A stretch of 64,000 nt of DNA from Alphaproteobacteria bacterium (GTDB taxonomy: Bacteria; Pseudomonadota; Alphaproteobacteria; Micropepsales; Micropepsaceae): contig JADHVO010000008.1 of assembly GCA_016783965.1 (NCBI GenBank), forward strand, positions 269,463 to 333,462, written 5' to 3'. A program made the position numbers and the translations under genes. This document shows, one piece after another, positions 41,952 through 51,285 of the stretch (position 1 is its first letter; every line of letters begins with the position of its first letter). The notes below the pieces were generated by a model that did no database searches, was not told the DNA's origin, and saw only the letters and a program-made list of their open reading frames with translations.

Positions 41952-43111
41952 GAGCTCCCACCGCTCCCGCGAGGCGCCTCCCGCGCTTCTCCCTCCGCCG
42001 CATCGCCGCCGTCCTCGGCAAAGAGTTCATCCAGATGCGTCGCGACCGGGTGACCTTCGCGCTGATCCTCGGTGTGCCGCTGATGCAGCTCCTGCTGTTC
42101 GGTTTTGCGATCAACAATGATCCCAAGCACCTTCCCACTGCCGTCTCGATCTCCGATCCGGGCGCCTTCTCCGACTCGATCGTCGCCGCGCTCAACACCT
42201 CGGGCTATTTCGACGTGGTCAGCGCCACCAACTCGCCGGAGACAGCGCGCCGTCTCCTCGCCGAAGGCAAGGTGTCCTTCGTGGTCGAGATTCCCGCGAA
42301 CTTCTCCCGCGACCTGGTGCGCGGCACCAATCCCGAATTGCTGATCCAGGCCGACGCCACCGACCCGGCCTCGTCCTCGAACGCCGTCGGCGCGCTTGGC
42401 GAACTCGCGACCGACGCTTTGCGTGACGATCTCATCGGCCCGCTCGCCGTGCGTGCGCCGCAGAGACCGTCCTTCACGGCCGTGATCCATCGCCTCTACA
42501 ATCCGGAGATCATCACCCAGTGGAACATCGTGCCGGGCCTGCTCGGCATCATCCTCACCATGACCATGGTGCTGATGACTTCGATGGCGCTCACTCGCGA
42601 GCGCGAGCGCGGCACCTACGAGAACCTGCTCGCCATGCCGACCACGCCTGTCGAGATCATGATCGGCAAGATCCTGCCCAATATTGTTGTGGGTCTAATC
42701 CAGGCTGTGATCGTGCTGCTGGCGGCCAAGTTCATCTTCAAGGTGCCGATGATCGGCTCGCTGCCGCTGCTGTTCGGCGTGCTCGTCATCTTCATCGCCG
42801 CCAATCTGGCCGTTGGCTATACGTTCTCGACGATCGCCGAGAGCCAGCTTCAGGCCATGCAAATGATGGTCTTCTTCCTCTTGCCGGCGATCCTCTTGTC
42901 CGGCTTCGCCTTTCCCTTCCGCGGCATGCCGGTCTGGGCGCAATGGGTGGGGGAAGTCCTGCCCGTAACGCACTTCCTGCGCGTGGTCCGCGGCATCCTG
43001 CTCCAGGGCAATGGCGCGGCTGAAATCTGGCCCGACGTCTGGCCGCTTCTGCTCTTCATGTTCGGGATGATGACAGTGGCGCTCTTGCGCTTCCGCCGCA
43101 CCCTCGATTAG
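41948..43111 (+). CDS. ABC-2 type permease, YbhS/YbhR-like
   Basis: 387 residues. An N-terminal membrane segment (FALILGVPLMQLLLFGFAIN) is followed by a large periplasmic domain and five more segments near the end (MVLMTSMALTRERERGTYEN is the conserved cytoplasmic loop, then VGLIQAVIVLLAAKFIF and others). E. coli has two permeases (YbhS, YbhR); only one is encoded here, so it likely works as a homodimer. Start overlaps the ATPase stop (ATGA). Confidence 0.92.
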   Translation: MRAPTAPARRLPRFSLRRIAAVLGKEFIQMRRDRVTFALILGVPLMQLLLFGFAINNDPKHLPTAVSISDPGAFSDSIVAALNTSGYFDVVSATNSPETARRLLAEGKVSFVVEIPANFSRDLVRGTNPELLIQADATDPASSSNAVGALGELATDALRDDLIGPLAVRAPQRPSFTAVIHRLYNPEIITQWNIVPGLLGIILTMTMVLMTSMALTRERERGTYENLLAMPTTPVEIMIGKILPNIVVGLIQAVIVLLAAKFIFKVPMIGSLPLLFGVLVIFIAANLAVGYTFSTIAESQLQAMQMMVFFLLPAILLSGFAFPFRGMPVWAQWVGEVLPVTHFLRVVRGILLQGNGAAEIWPDVWPLLLFMFGMMTVALLRFRRTLD

Positions 43112-43231
43112 AGACCCCACGCCCGGGCGGGGGTTGCTAAAGCTAACCGCTCGTTACAAATTCCCGGGCAATTGCACCCCCGGTCAATCGGGGCGTTTCC
43201 TTCGGGTTTGAGTGGGGTCCAAACGCTTCGC

Positions 43232-44677
43232 ATGGCCGGCTTGTCCATCCTTTTGCAATGCCTGCTGGCCTGCGTGCTGGTGGTGATTGCGGCTCTCTCG
43301 ATCCAGCTCGTTGTGCTGTGCTTCTTCCGGCTGTACCGCCAGCCGCCGCGCGTCCGCTTGCCAGTTCTTCCCGACGAAGCTCTGCCGCGCGTGCTCGTGC
43401 AGCTTCCGGTTTGTGACGAGGGCCCGCTCGCGGTGCGCGTCGCCGCTGCGGCCGCGCGGCTGGATTGGCCGTCCGACAAGCTTGAGATCCAGGTGCTCGA
43501 CGATGGCCGCCGCGGTGACCCTTCCGAGGTGGTGCGCAATGTTATGAGCGTCGTGCCCGAAGGCGTGAACCTGAAGGTGATGCGCCGCAACGACCGCAGC
43601 GGCTTCAAGGCCGGCAATCTCGCCTTCGGCCTGCTGCATTCGGATGCGCCTTATGTCGCGATCTTCGACGCCGATTTCGTGCCGCCTACCGATTTCCTCC
43701 GCCGTACCGTACCGGCACTGATCGGCGATCAGCGCTTGGCCTATGCCCAGGCGCGCTGGGGGCACGCCAACCGCACCAAGAACTGGCTGACGCGGGCGCA
43801 GGGCATGCTGCTGGACGCGCATTTCTCGGTTGAGCAGGAAGCACGCTTCCGGGGCGGGCTGCCGATGTCGTTCAACGGCACCGCCGGCGTGTGGAGCCGC
43901 AAGGCCATCGACGATGGCGGCGGCTGGACCGGCGACACCCTGACCGAAGACCTCGATCTCTCCATGCGCTGCGCGATGAAGGGCTGGCGCACCGTGCTGA
44001 TGGGTAACGTGGAAGTGCCGGGCGAGCTCCCCGAAACGGCCGCCGCGTGGCGGGCGCAGCAGGCGCGCTGGACCAAGGGCCATGCGCAGACCGCCCGCAA
44101 GCTGCTGCCGCCGATCTGGACGTCCGACATGCCGCTCTGGAAGAAGGTCGCGATGACCCTCCAGATGATCCAGTTCGCCTTCTATACCCTGGCATTCCTG
44201 AGCGCAGTCATCAGCCTGACGCTCATGTACATGGGGGTGACCTACATCGCGTCGGTGTCGGCGCTGGGGCTGTCGGTGTCCGCTTTGGGCCTCATTGCCT
44301 CGACTTCGTATCTGTACCTGGGTCAGGTCATGCTCGGCCGGGAACGGCTTCCGTGCATCGCCCGCTCGATCGGGCTGGCCGTCGTCTTTCCCTCCGGCCT
44401 GATCCTCGCGAATACACGTGCGACGTATGAGGCTTTCTTTTCCACAGCCATGCATTTCCACCGTACGTTGCGGCCTGGGGAACGATATTCCGGCGGTTGG
44501 CGCGGGACTCCGGAGCTGGTGGCGGGTCTCCTGCTCCCCGTCTTCGCCTTTGCCGAGCAGGCCTGGAGCGCGCCGTTCTTCTTCTTTGCGGTGACAGGAC
44601 TGGTGTCCATCGGCGCCATGGGGCTGTCGGGTTCGACCACCCCGGTGCCGGGCGCAGAAATCCGGCCCGGAGAATAA
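43232..44677 (+). CDS. family 2 glycosyltransferase, cellulose synthase-like
   Basis: 481 residues from ATG 43232; the start is uncertain because no good ribosome-binding site is near it. One N-terminal membrane helix, then a processive GT2 core: VLVQLPVCDEGPLAVRVAAA, VLDDGRRGD, DADFVPPTDF (D-x-D), TEDLDLSMRCA and QQARWTKGHAQ (Q-x-x-R-W), then at least four membrane helices. Such enzymes (CslA, BcsA relatives) extend a beta-glucan or glucomannan and extrude it. No BcsB/BcsC partner is nearby, so the polymer is unknown. Confidence 0.9.
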   Translation: MAGLSILLQCLLACVLVVIAALSIQLVVLCFFRLYRQPPRVRLPVLPDEALPRVLVQLPVCDEGPLAVRVAAAAARLDWPSDKLEIQVLDDGRRGDPSEVVRNVMSVVPEGVNLKVMRRNDRSGFKAGNLAFGLLHSDAPYVAIFDADFVPPTDFLRRTVPALIGDQRLAYAQARWGHANRTKNWLTRAQGMLLDAHFSVEQEARFRGGLPMSFNGTAGVWSRKAIDDGGGWTGDTLTEDLDLSMRCAMKGWRTVLMGNVEVPGELPETAAAWRAQQARWTKGHAQTARKLLPPIWTSDMPLWKKVAMTLQMIQFAFYTLAFLSAVISLTLMYMGVTYIASVSALGLSVSALGLIASTSYLYLGQVMLGRERLPCIARSIGLAVVFPSGLILANTRATYEAFFSTAMHFHRTLRPGERYSGGWRGTPELVAGLLLPVFAFAEQAWSAPFFFFAVTGLVSIGAMGLSGSTTPVPGAEIRPGE

Positions 44678-44798
44678 CCACAAAATCAAGTAAAATTTTA
44701 GCTTTTAAAATCCGGTTCAATTGTTTAGGGCGGGTTTGAACCGCCGCCCGTAACATCCCCCTTCAAGGTTGGCCGGGCGAACAAGGGGCAACTTCACG

Positions 44799-45563
44799 AT
44801 GAATGCAGACACGGTCCTCCGGATCGCGGGCGCTGTCGGATTGTGCGTCTCGCTGGGCGCTTGCAGCACCGGCGGCGACATGACCTTCCCGTCTCCGGGC
44901 TCTTACCCGACCTACAACACCGCGCGGGGCACCACGCCGTCCTCGCCGCTGGTGGATCCAAACCTTTACCCGGACGACGATGCTGCGACCGCGCCGGCCG
45001 TGGCGCCGGCCGGGCTCCAATGTGTGCCCTATGCGCGCGAGCACTCTGCCGTGAACATCCACGGCGATGCCTATACCTGGTGGGACAAGGCCGCCGGCCT
45101 GTACGCCCGCGGCAGCACGCCGCTGACCGGCTCGGTGATGGTCCTGGTCGGCTATGCCGGCCGCCATCGCGCTCATGTCGCGGTCGTGACGCGTCTGGTC
45201 AGCCCGCGCCTGATCCGCATCAACCATGCCAACTGGAACGATGACGGCGCGATCTATGTGAACGACCCGGTCCAGGACGTCAGTGCCTCGAACGACTGGT
45301 CACAGGTGAAGGTCTGGAATATCCGCACCGGGTCCTGGGGCACCAAGGCCTACACCGTGCGGGGCTTCATCGGCCCCGGCCCGGAGGGCAGCGAGAATGC
45401 TGTCGTCGCCTTCAACGCCTTCTCGCGGGCGGCGTCCGATCCGATCGGCCGCCAGATTGCGCTGACCTCCAGCGTCGATCTTCCGCCGCGTCTCCAGCCT
45501 GCCGCCGATCACGGCGCCGCGCAGGACGACGCGCTCCTGAACGATCCCGGCGAGGATCGCTAA
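44799..45563 (+). CDS. CHAP-domain lipoprotein (probable peptidoglycan amidase/endopeptidase)
   Basis: 254 residues; ATG 44799. A lipoprotein signal (VGLCVSLGAC, Cys near residue 22) precedes a low-complexity Pro/Thr linker and a CHAP domain with catalytic Cys in LQCVPYAREHS, His in HRAHVAVVTRLV and Asn in NHANWNDDG. It probably cuts cell-wall peptides from the outer-membrane side. A strong hairpin terminator follows at once. Confidence 0.87.
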   Translation: MNADTVLRIAGAVGLCVSLGACSTGGDMTFPSPGSYPTYNTARGTTPSSPLVDPNLYPDDDAATAPAVAPAGLQCVPYAREHSAVNIHGDAYTWWDKAAGLYARGSTPLTGSVMVLVGYAGRHRAHVAVVTRLVSPRLIRINHANWNDDGAIYVNDPVQDVSASNDWSQVKVWNIRTGSWGTKAYTVRGFIGPGPEGSENAVVAFNAFSRAASDPIGRQIALTSSVDLPPRLQPAADHGAAQDDALLNDPGEDR

Positions 45564-45569
45564 GCAGAA

Positions 45570-45612
45570 CAAAGGGTTGGCGGGATCTGTGCCATTCCGC
45601 CGCCCCCCTTTG
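45570..45612 (+). terminator. hairpin terminator after the CHAP gene
   Basis: CAAAGGG and GGCGG pair with CCGCC and CCCTTTG around a 13-base loop, seven bases after the stop codon. Followed by CTCTTCCC, a weak T tract. Confidence 0.65.
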
Positions 45613-45739
45613 CTCTTCCCACGGGACCGGCCTATTTTCCCGGCCCTCTGGCCCCATATGAAACCCATAAAGGCCAGTTGAACCCAGCAAGGCCCTGTTT
45701 TCGCGTTACCGCCCCGCCGGATGAACCCGAATCTCACCC

Positions 45740-46102
45740 GTGAATAGCCCGCTCCCCCTCGCGTCCCAGCCGCCGCTGGCCGCGAACGATCCGCTGGCGG
45801 GCATCGACGAGTCGCCGGCACCGCATGGCCAAGCCGGGTCTGGCCCGCGTTCCTGGAAGCGCGATCTGGCGCTCGTCATCGGCGCGCTGGACGAAGCCAA
45901 GCCCTACGGCGCGGTCATCGATGTTGAGACCGCGACCATCTTCGTCGGTTACGAAACGCCGATGCCGGGCAACCAACCGCAGCTTGGCCGCTGGCGCACC
46001 TGGCCCCACACACTGCTTGCATCCAGCGCGCTGCCCCCGGCGCGCTTCTACCATCTGCCACCCAACCGCGTCGTTGAACTCGGAACACAGGTCACAATCT
46101 GA
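45740..46102 (+). CDS. free-standing copy of the Kup C-terminal domain
   Basis: 120 residues from GTG 45740; its stop is immediately followed by the kup ATG. The first 38 residues are Pro/Ala-rich and unlike Kup. From about residue 40 it aligns with the last ~75 residues of the Kup protein next door: YGAVIDVETATIFVGYETPM matches YGLPLDSDTSTFFLGRETLV, and the ends PPNRVVELGTQVTI and PPNRVVELGTQITI are nearly identical. No membrane segment. It is either a regulator made in a fixed ratio with Kup or the remnant of a partial tandem duplication. Confidence 0.75.
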   Translation: MNSPLPLASQPPLAANDPLAGIDESPAPHGQAGSGPRSWKRDLALVIGALDEAKPYGAVIDVETATIFVGYETPMPGNQPQLGRWRTWPHTLLASSALPPARFYHLPPNRVVELGTQVTI

Positions 46103-47977
46103 ATGACGCAAACGGGGGAAACCGGCTGGCGCCGGGACGCCGCACTGACGATAGGTGCGCTGGGTGTCGTCTTTGGCGACATCGGAACCAGCCCGCTTTA
46201 CGCGATGAAGCTGTCCGTCGCGGCCGAAGGTGACGGGACGCCATCGGTGGCGGCGGTGTTCGGCGCGACGTCGCTGATCTTCTGGGCGCTCGTGATCGTG
46301 GTCACGATCAAGTACGTCGTGTTCATCATGCGCGCCGACAACAACGGCGAGGGCGGCGTGATGGCGCTTGCCGCGCTGGCGCACCGCTCGTCGGGACTGG
46401 GCCGGAGGGTCAAGGTGGCCATCGCGCTGGCCTCTCTCGCCGGCCTCGCCCTTTTCTACGGCGACGGCATGCTGACCCCGGCGGTGTCCGTCCTGTCGGC
46501 GCTGGAAGGCGTCGGCACCGAAAGCGAAAATCTTAAGGCACTCATCCTTCCGCTCTCGCTGGCTATCCTGATTGCGCTCTTCGTGCTGCAACGCCGCGGC
46601 ACCGAGCGCATCGGCAAGCTGTTCGGCCCGGTGATGGTGCTGTGGTTTGTCGTCATCGCCTGGCTCGGTTTGGCGGCGATTGCGCAGAATCCGCAGATCC
46701 TTCTCGCAGTGAACCCCTATTACGGCGTCGTGCTGTTCTACACCGAGCCCTGGACAGCGTTCGTCGCACTCGGTTCGGTCGTGCTGGCCGTGACCGGCTG
46801 CGAGGCCCTTTACGCCGACATGGGCCATTTCGGCCGCCGCCCGATCCGCCTCGCCTGGATCGCCATCGCGCTGCCCGCACTGGTGCTCAACTATTTCGGC
46901 CAGGGTGCGATGGTGCTCATAGACCCGCGCGCCATAGACAACACCTTTTACGCGCTGGCGCCGCACTGGGCGCACTATCCGGTGGTCATCCTCGCGACCA
47001 TGGCCACCATCATCGCGTCGCAGGCGGTGATCTCCGGTGTGTTCTCCATCACCCGCCAGGCCGTCCAGCTCGGCCAGCTCCCGCGCATGGAGATCAAGCA
47101 CACCTCCGCGACCGAGATGGGCCAGATTTACGTTCCGCGCATCAACGCCATGCTCGCCGTCGGCGTGGTGCTGATCGTCCTGATCTTCAAGACTTCCGAC
47201 TCGCTCGCCGCCGCCTACGGTATCGCGGTCACGGGCGTCATGGTGATATCCACCTTCCTCGTGGCGCTGGTGGCGGTGCGGCAGTGGAAATGGAGCAGGT
47301 TCGCCGTGATCGCGGTGTTCGGCACGCTGGGTCTCGTCGATCTCGCGTTCCTCGCCTCCAACACGCTCAAGGTGATCGAAGGCGGCTGGCTGCCGCTCGG
47401 CATGGCGGCGATGGTGTTCATCCTGATCGACACCTGGCGTGTCGGCCGCCGCGTGCATCTGGAACACATGCGCGACGGTACTATCCCGATCGACCTGTTC
47501 CTCGCCCGTGCCCCTGCCGAGCGCGTCGCCGGAACCGCGATCTTCCTCGCCTCGCGCACGGACGTGACGCCGGGCCCGATGCTGCACAGCCTCAAGCATT
47601 ATCACGTGCTGCATGAGCGCGTGGTGCTGATGTCCATCCTGGTCGAGGACATTCCGTTCGTGCCGATCGGGCGCCGCGCCGAAGTCAACAAGCTGGGCAA
47701 GGGTTTCTTCGAGGTGAAGCTTCGCTTCGGTTTCTTCGAATTCCCCGATGTGCCGCAGGCGCTTGAGAGGTGCCGTGCCTACGGCCTGCCGCTCGATTCG
47801 GACACATCGACGTTCTTTCTCGGTCGCGAGACCCTTGTTGCCGGCGAACATCCCGACCTCAAGAGCTGGCGCATCTCACTGTACACCTGGCTCGCCACCA
47901 ATGCTTTGAGCCCTGCCCGCTTCTTCCAGTTGCCGCCAAACCGGGTGGTCGAGCTGGGCACGCAGATCACGATCTAG
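46103..47977 (+). CDS. kup: Kup-family low-affinity potassium transporter
   Basis: 624 residues. The KUP fold is clear from GVVFGDIGTSPLYAMK, ADNNGEGGVMALAALAHR, YGDGMLTPAVSVLSALEG, LNYFGQGAMVL and GQIYVPRINAMLAVGVV. Twelve membrane helices are followed by a cytoplasmic C-terminal domain ending VVELGTQITI. It takes up K+ driven by the proton gradient. It is directly preceded, with no gap, by a gene for a stand-alone copy of that C-terminal domain, so translation is probably coupled. Confidence 0.94.
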   Translation: MTQTGETGWRRDAALTIGALGVVFGDIGTSPLYAMKLSVAAEGDGTPSVAAVFGATSLIFWALVIVVTIKYVVFIMRADNNGEGGVMALAALAHRSSGLGRRVKVAIALASLAGLALFYGDGMLTPAVSVLSALEGVGTESENLKALILPLSLAILIALFVLQRRGTERIGKLFGPVMVLWFVVIAWLGLAAIAQNPQILLAVNPYYGVVLFYTEPWTAFVALGSVVLAVTGCEALYADMGHFGRRPIRLAWIAIALPALVLNYFGQGAMVLIDPRAIDNTFYALAPHWAHYPVVILATMATIIASQAVISGVFSITRQAVQLGQLPRMEIKHTSATEMGQIYVPRINAMLAVGVVLIVLIFKTSDSLAAAYGIAVTGVMVISTFLVALVAVRQWKWSRFAVIAVFGTLGLVDLAFLASNTLKVIEGGWLPLGMAAMVFILIDTWRVGRRVHLEHMRDGTIPIDLFLARAPAERVAGTAIFLASRTDVTPGPMLHSLKHYHVLHERVVLMSILVEDIPFVPIGRRAEVNKLGKGFFEVKLRFGFFEFPDVPQALERCRAYGLPLDSDTSTFFLGRETLVAGEHPDLKSWRISLYTWLATNALSPARFFQLPPNRVVELGTQITI

Positions 47978-48121
47978 CGCAAGACCGGAGACCCGAAGGC
48001 GACGGTCTTCCGACAGATCGAAGGTGCCTGTGCGCTGACGCTGGTCATCGATGACGCCCCGCACATCGTCGCGGACTTTCGCAAACCGCAGGTCGACAAC
48101 GCCCGCAAAGGTGGCGAACAG

Positions 48122-49324
48122 TCAATCCAGCGCGTATACCAGCGCCTTCAGATACGCCGTCTCCGGCAACATCGGGTGCACCGGGTGGTCCGGCCCGGCG
48201 CCCGCTTGCCGGATCAGCGCCGCGGATCGTCCCGCGCGCGCAATCCCGGCGGCACATTCGGCAGCAAACCGCTCCACGGGGATGTTGTGCGAGCACGATG
48301 CCAGCAACAGGTATCCACCTTTTGCTGCCACCCCGGCCGCCAGCCGCGCGAGCTTGCGATACGCTTTCGCGCCTGGCTCCAGGTCCTTGCGCGAGCGAAC
48401 GAAGGGCGGCGGATCGGCGATCACGATGTCGAACGTCTCTTTCGCCGCGCTCAGCCGCTCCAACTCCTCGAACACATCGGCCTTCACCGCCTTGATCGCC
48501 ACGCCATTCGCCGCTGCACTCTCCTCCGCCAGTGCCAGAGCGGCCGCTGACGAATCCACGCAGATCACGTCCTTGGCGCCGGCCTTTGCCGCCACGATTC
48601 CGAATCCGCCGGTGTAGGAATAGGCGTCGAGCACCGACTTGCCCTTTGCCAGCGATGCCATGAACGCATGATTGTCGCGCTGGTCGTAGTACCAGCCGGT
48701 CTTCTGTCCGATCCCGAGATCGGCCAGATAGCGCACGCCGTTCTCCTCGACCGCGACGCGGCCCATCTCGCCCTTCGCCGCGCGCACATAGTTGTCCAGC
48801 CCCTCAAGAGCCCTGGCCGGTGCATCGTTGCGCAGGATCACATTGGCCGGCGCAAGGACCTTGTCGAGGGCCCTGAGCAGCGTCTCGGTCAGCGCCTCCA
48901 TGCCCGCGGTCGTGACCTGTGCCACCACCGTGTCGCCAAAGCGGTCGAGTGCAAGCCCCGGCAAGCCGTCACCCTCGGCGTGGATCAGCCGATAGAACGG
49001 CCGCGGATACAGGGCCCCGCGAAGCTTCAAAGCCCGCTCCAGATGCCGCACGAAGAATCCCGTGCCGATCACCGTATCCAGCGCCCGGTCCAGCAGCCGC
49101 ACGGCGATCAGGCTCTTCGGATTGAAATAGCCGGTGCCGACCGGATGCCCGTCGTCGAACAGCACATTCACCACCGCGCCGGGTGCCAGCGCCTTGGCCG
49201 CAGCGTCCATCTGCACTTCGTTCGAGAAGATCCATGGCGCCCCGGCCCGCGCACGACGTCCCTCGCGCGGCTTCAGCCGGATGGTCTTATGGCCGGCCAA
49301 GGAAAGCTCCGCGCGGCGTCTCAT
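48122..49324 (-). CDS. rlmI: 23S rRNA m5C methyltransferase RlmI-like
   Basis: 400 residues from ATG 49324 (AGGGG upstream; an upstream in-frame start at 49348 is possible). An N-terminal PUA domain (RLKPREGRRARAGAPWIFSNEV) leads to the Rossmann methyltransferase core: LDAYSYTGGFGIVAAKAGAKD binds SAM, DIVIADPPPFVRSRKDL holds the catalytic motif IV, and LASCSHNIPVERF carries the motif VI Cys. It should methylate a cytosine in 23S rRNA. It lies head-to-head with the alkylsulfatase-type gene, with a gene fragment between. Confidence 0.9.
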   Translation of the reverse strand: MRRRAELSLAGHKTIRLKPREGRRARAGAPWIFSNEVQMDAAAKALAPGAVVNVLFDDGHPVGTGYFNPKSLIAVRLLDRALDTVIGTGFFVRHLERALKLRGALYPRPFYRLIHAEGDGLPGLALDRFGDTVVAQVTTAGMEALTETLLRALDKVLAPANVILRNDAPARALEGLDNYVRAAKGEMGRVAVEENGVRYLADLGIGQKTGWYYDQRDNHAFMASLAKGKSVLDAYSYTGGFGIVAAKAGAKDVICVDSSAAALALAEESAAANGVAIKAVKADVFEELERLSAAKETFDIVIADPPPFVRSRKDLEPGAKAYRKLARLAAGVAAKGGYLLLASCSHNIPVERFAAECAAGIARAGRSAALIRQAGAGPDHPVHPMLPETAYLKALVYALD

Positions 49325-49502
49325 GCGCCCCTGCGTTGCGGAAGGCACCGCTACCGTTCGGATCGTCGCGGCACGCCCGGATGAACCCCGTTTTGGGTTC
49401 TGTCGTGATCTTGCCGTTGCCGGGTGGCAATCTGGTCAGGTCGACGTCATGCGCCGCCGCTTGCGGTGCGAACACAACGGGGGCGAGCAGGACTCTGCGC
49501 AT
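49287..49502 (-). pseudogene. YHYH-domain protein, N-terminal fragment
   Basis: From ATG 49502 the frame gives a signal peptide (MRRVLLAPVVFAPQAAA) and then HDVDLTRLPPGNGKITTEPK, TGFIRACRDDPNGSGAFRNAG, which matches the start of YHYH-domain secreted proteins. The match ends abruptly at about residue 58, where the frame runs into the rlmI start region and stops. The rest of the gene, including the YHYH motif, is missing. I read it as the stub of a gene deleted up to the rlmI promoter. Confidence 0.5.
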
Positions 49503-49547
49503 GGGCAGGGGGTAGCATGAACGCAGCACAAATATCAGGGGCATGAT

Positions 49548-50816
49548 ATGGCAACCAATCCCTCCGCCAAGTTCGGCACGATGCGCGGCAGGCCGCCGGA
49601 GGAAGCGAAGTTCTTCTGGACCGGCGGTCCGATCGAGGTTGCACCGCGGACCTGGTTCGCCTCGCAATTCTCGGGCTGCGTCGCGTTCGAGACCGATGAC
49701 GGCCTCGTCCTGGTCGACACCGGTACCAAGCAGTTCGCGCCGGCCCTGGCCGCCATGCTGCGCCAGAAGACTCAGGCGCCGGTCCACACCGCCATCTACA
49801 CCCACGGCCACATCGATCACGCCTACGGCCTGGACCGGTTCCTGATACCCGGCCAGAAGAAACCGCGCGTCATCGCGCATTCCGCCATGCCGGCGCGCTT
49901 CCAGCGCTATCACGACACCGCCCGCCACAACGCCGCGCTCAACGCCCGCCAGTTCGGCGGTACCGTAGAGGCGCAGTCGGCAGACGCCTATGCCGCGTTC
50001 GGCCAGCCGCCGATCCCGCCCGACACGCTCTATGACGACCGCCTCAACATCACCGTCGGCGGCGAGGAGTTCGAGCTGCATCACTGCAAGGGCGAGACCG
50101 ACGACCACACCTGGGTCTGGTCGCCGTCGCGCCGCGTGCTGTGCCCCGGCGACCTGTTCATCTGGGCCGTGCCCAATGATGGCAATCCGCAGAAGGTCCA
50201 GCGCTTCGCGTGGGAGCGCGCCAAAGGCCTGCGCGAGATGGCGGCGAAGAAGCCGAACGCGCTGTGCCCGGGCCATGGCGGCCCGGTGGCCGGCGACGAG
50301 GCGAAGATCGCCCGCATGCTGACCGAGACGGCGGACTTCCTCGACACGGTCGTGTCGCGCACGGTCGCGGCGATGAACAACGGCTCGCCGCCGCATGTCG
50401 ACATCGTCACCGGCATCGACCTGCCGAAGTCTGACTCTCCCTGGCTTCAGCCGGTCTACGACGACACCGAATTCCTGGTGCGCAACGTTATCCGCTACTA
50501 TGGCGGCTGGTGGAGCGGCCGCCCGTCGGAGCTGAAACCCGCCCCACGTGCCGTGCTGGCGAGAGAGATCGCTGCCTTGGCCGGTGGCGCCGCCAAGCTT
50601 GCGGAACGCGCCGAAGCCATCGCGTCCAACGGCGACTTCCGTTTGGCGTGTCATCTCGCTGACTTCGCGCTCGAAGCCGCACCGAGCGATGCCGCGGTGC
50701 AGGCCAGGGTCGCCGCCATCTACGACAGGCGCGCCGATACCGAAACCAGCCTGATGACCATCAACATCTTCAACTCGGCCTCGGCCTACGCGAAAGCCGG
50801 GAAGCCCTTCGCATAG
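49548..50816 (+). CDS. metallo-beta-lactamase-fold alkylsulfatase-like hydrolase
   Basis: 422 residues. The MBL metal motif is complete in YTHGHIDHAYG (His86, His88, Asp90, His91), with further ligands in HHCKGETDDHTW and CPGHGGPV. After the lactamase fold, from about residue 285, comes the helical dimerisation domain seen in alkylsulfatases (NVIRYYGGWWSGRPSELKPA, LACHLADFALEAAP). SDS-degrading SdsA1/BDS1 enzymes share this plan but add an SCP-like C-terminal domain that is absent here. No signal peptide. The substrate could be a sulfate ester or another ester. Confidence 0.85.
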   Translation: MATNPSAKFGTMRGRPPEEAKFFWTGGPIEVAPRTWFASQFSGCVAFETDDGLVLVDTGTKQFAPALAAMLRQKTQAPVHTAIYTHGHIDHAYGLDRFLIPGQKKPRVIAHSAMPARFQRYHDTARHNAALNARQFGGTVEAQSADAYAAFGQPPIPPDTLYDDRLNITVGGEEFELHHCKGETDDHTWVWSPSRRVLCPGDLFIWAVPNDGNPQKVQRFAWERAKGLREMAAKKPNALCPGHGGPVAGDEAKIARMLTETADFLDTVVSRTVAAMNNGSPPHVDIVTGIDLPKSDSPWLQPVYDDTEFLVRNVIRYYGGWWSGRPSELKPAPRAVLAREIAALAGGAAKLAERAEAIASNGDFRLACHLADFALEAAPSDAAVQARVAAIYDRRADTETSLMTINIFNSASAYAKAGKPFA

Positions 50817-51014
50817 GCAGGTTGGCGCACTCTGTTCACGGCAAAAGCGACGCCTAAGCGCGCGCCCTCCTGGGTACCCGCGCCCCTCACCCCTTCTTTC
50901 TGACCCATGCAAGGCGGAATCGGTGGTTGCTGAAATTCACTTTCGGGCATGGAACTCCGCGCGCCTTGCCATGTTTACACCGCGGGAGAGGGCGCCAACT
51001 ATATGGAGAATCGT

Positions 51015-51272
51015 ATGAAGAAACTGCTGTTAGGCACGGCGTTGGCCATTGGCGCGCTCACCGCGCTGGCCACCTCCGCATCGGCGTACATCGTCTGCGA
51101 CAGAGACGGTGATCGCTGCTGGCACACCGACATGCGTTACCACTACCCGCATGGCCGATACGATTGGCACTCCGACGATTGGTATTTCCACCGTCATTGG
51201 GACCACGATCACTGGTACGACTATCGCGAAGGACGCGGCTACTGGCGTAACGGCGTCTGGATAACCTTCTAA
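51015..51272 (+). CDS. small secreted His/Tyr/Asp-rich protein
   Basis: 85 residues from ATG 51015 (GGAGA six bases upstream; ATG 51003 is an alternative). A signal peptide (MKKLLLGTALAIGALTALAT then SASA) is followed by a mature part rich in His, Tyr, Trp and Asp (DWHSDDWYFHRHWDHDHWY). Such sequences can bind metal ions, but no family is recognised. It stands alone and is followed by a strong terminator. Confidence 0.7.
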   Translation: MKKLLLGTALAIGALTALATSASAYIVCDRDGDRCWHTDMRYHYPHGRYDWHSDDWYFHRHWDHDHWYDYREGRGYWRNGVWITF

Positions 51273-51285
51273 CCTTTGTGACCTG

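Noticed and set aside
45734..47851. 705-codon minus-strand frame antisense to kup.
   Set aside because: Shadow of kup; composition dominated by His, Arg, Glu and Asp and no family resemblance.
47978..48121. Possible gene between kup and rlmI.
   Set aside because: Short open frames exist on both strands but lack start signals and recognisable sequence; treated as ordinary intergenic DNA.
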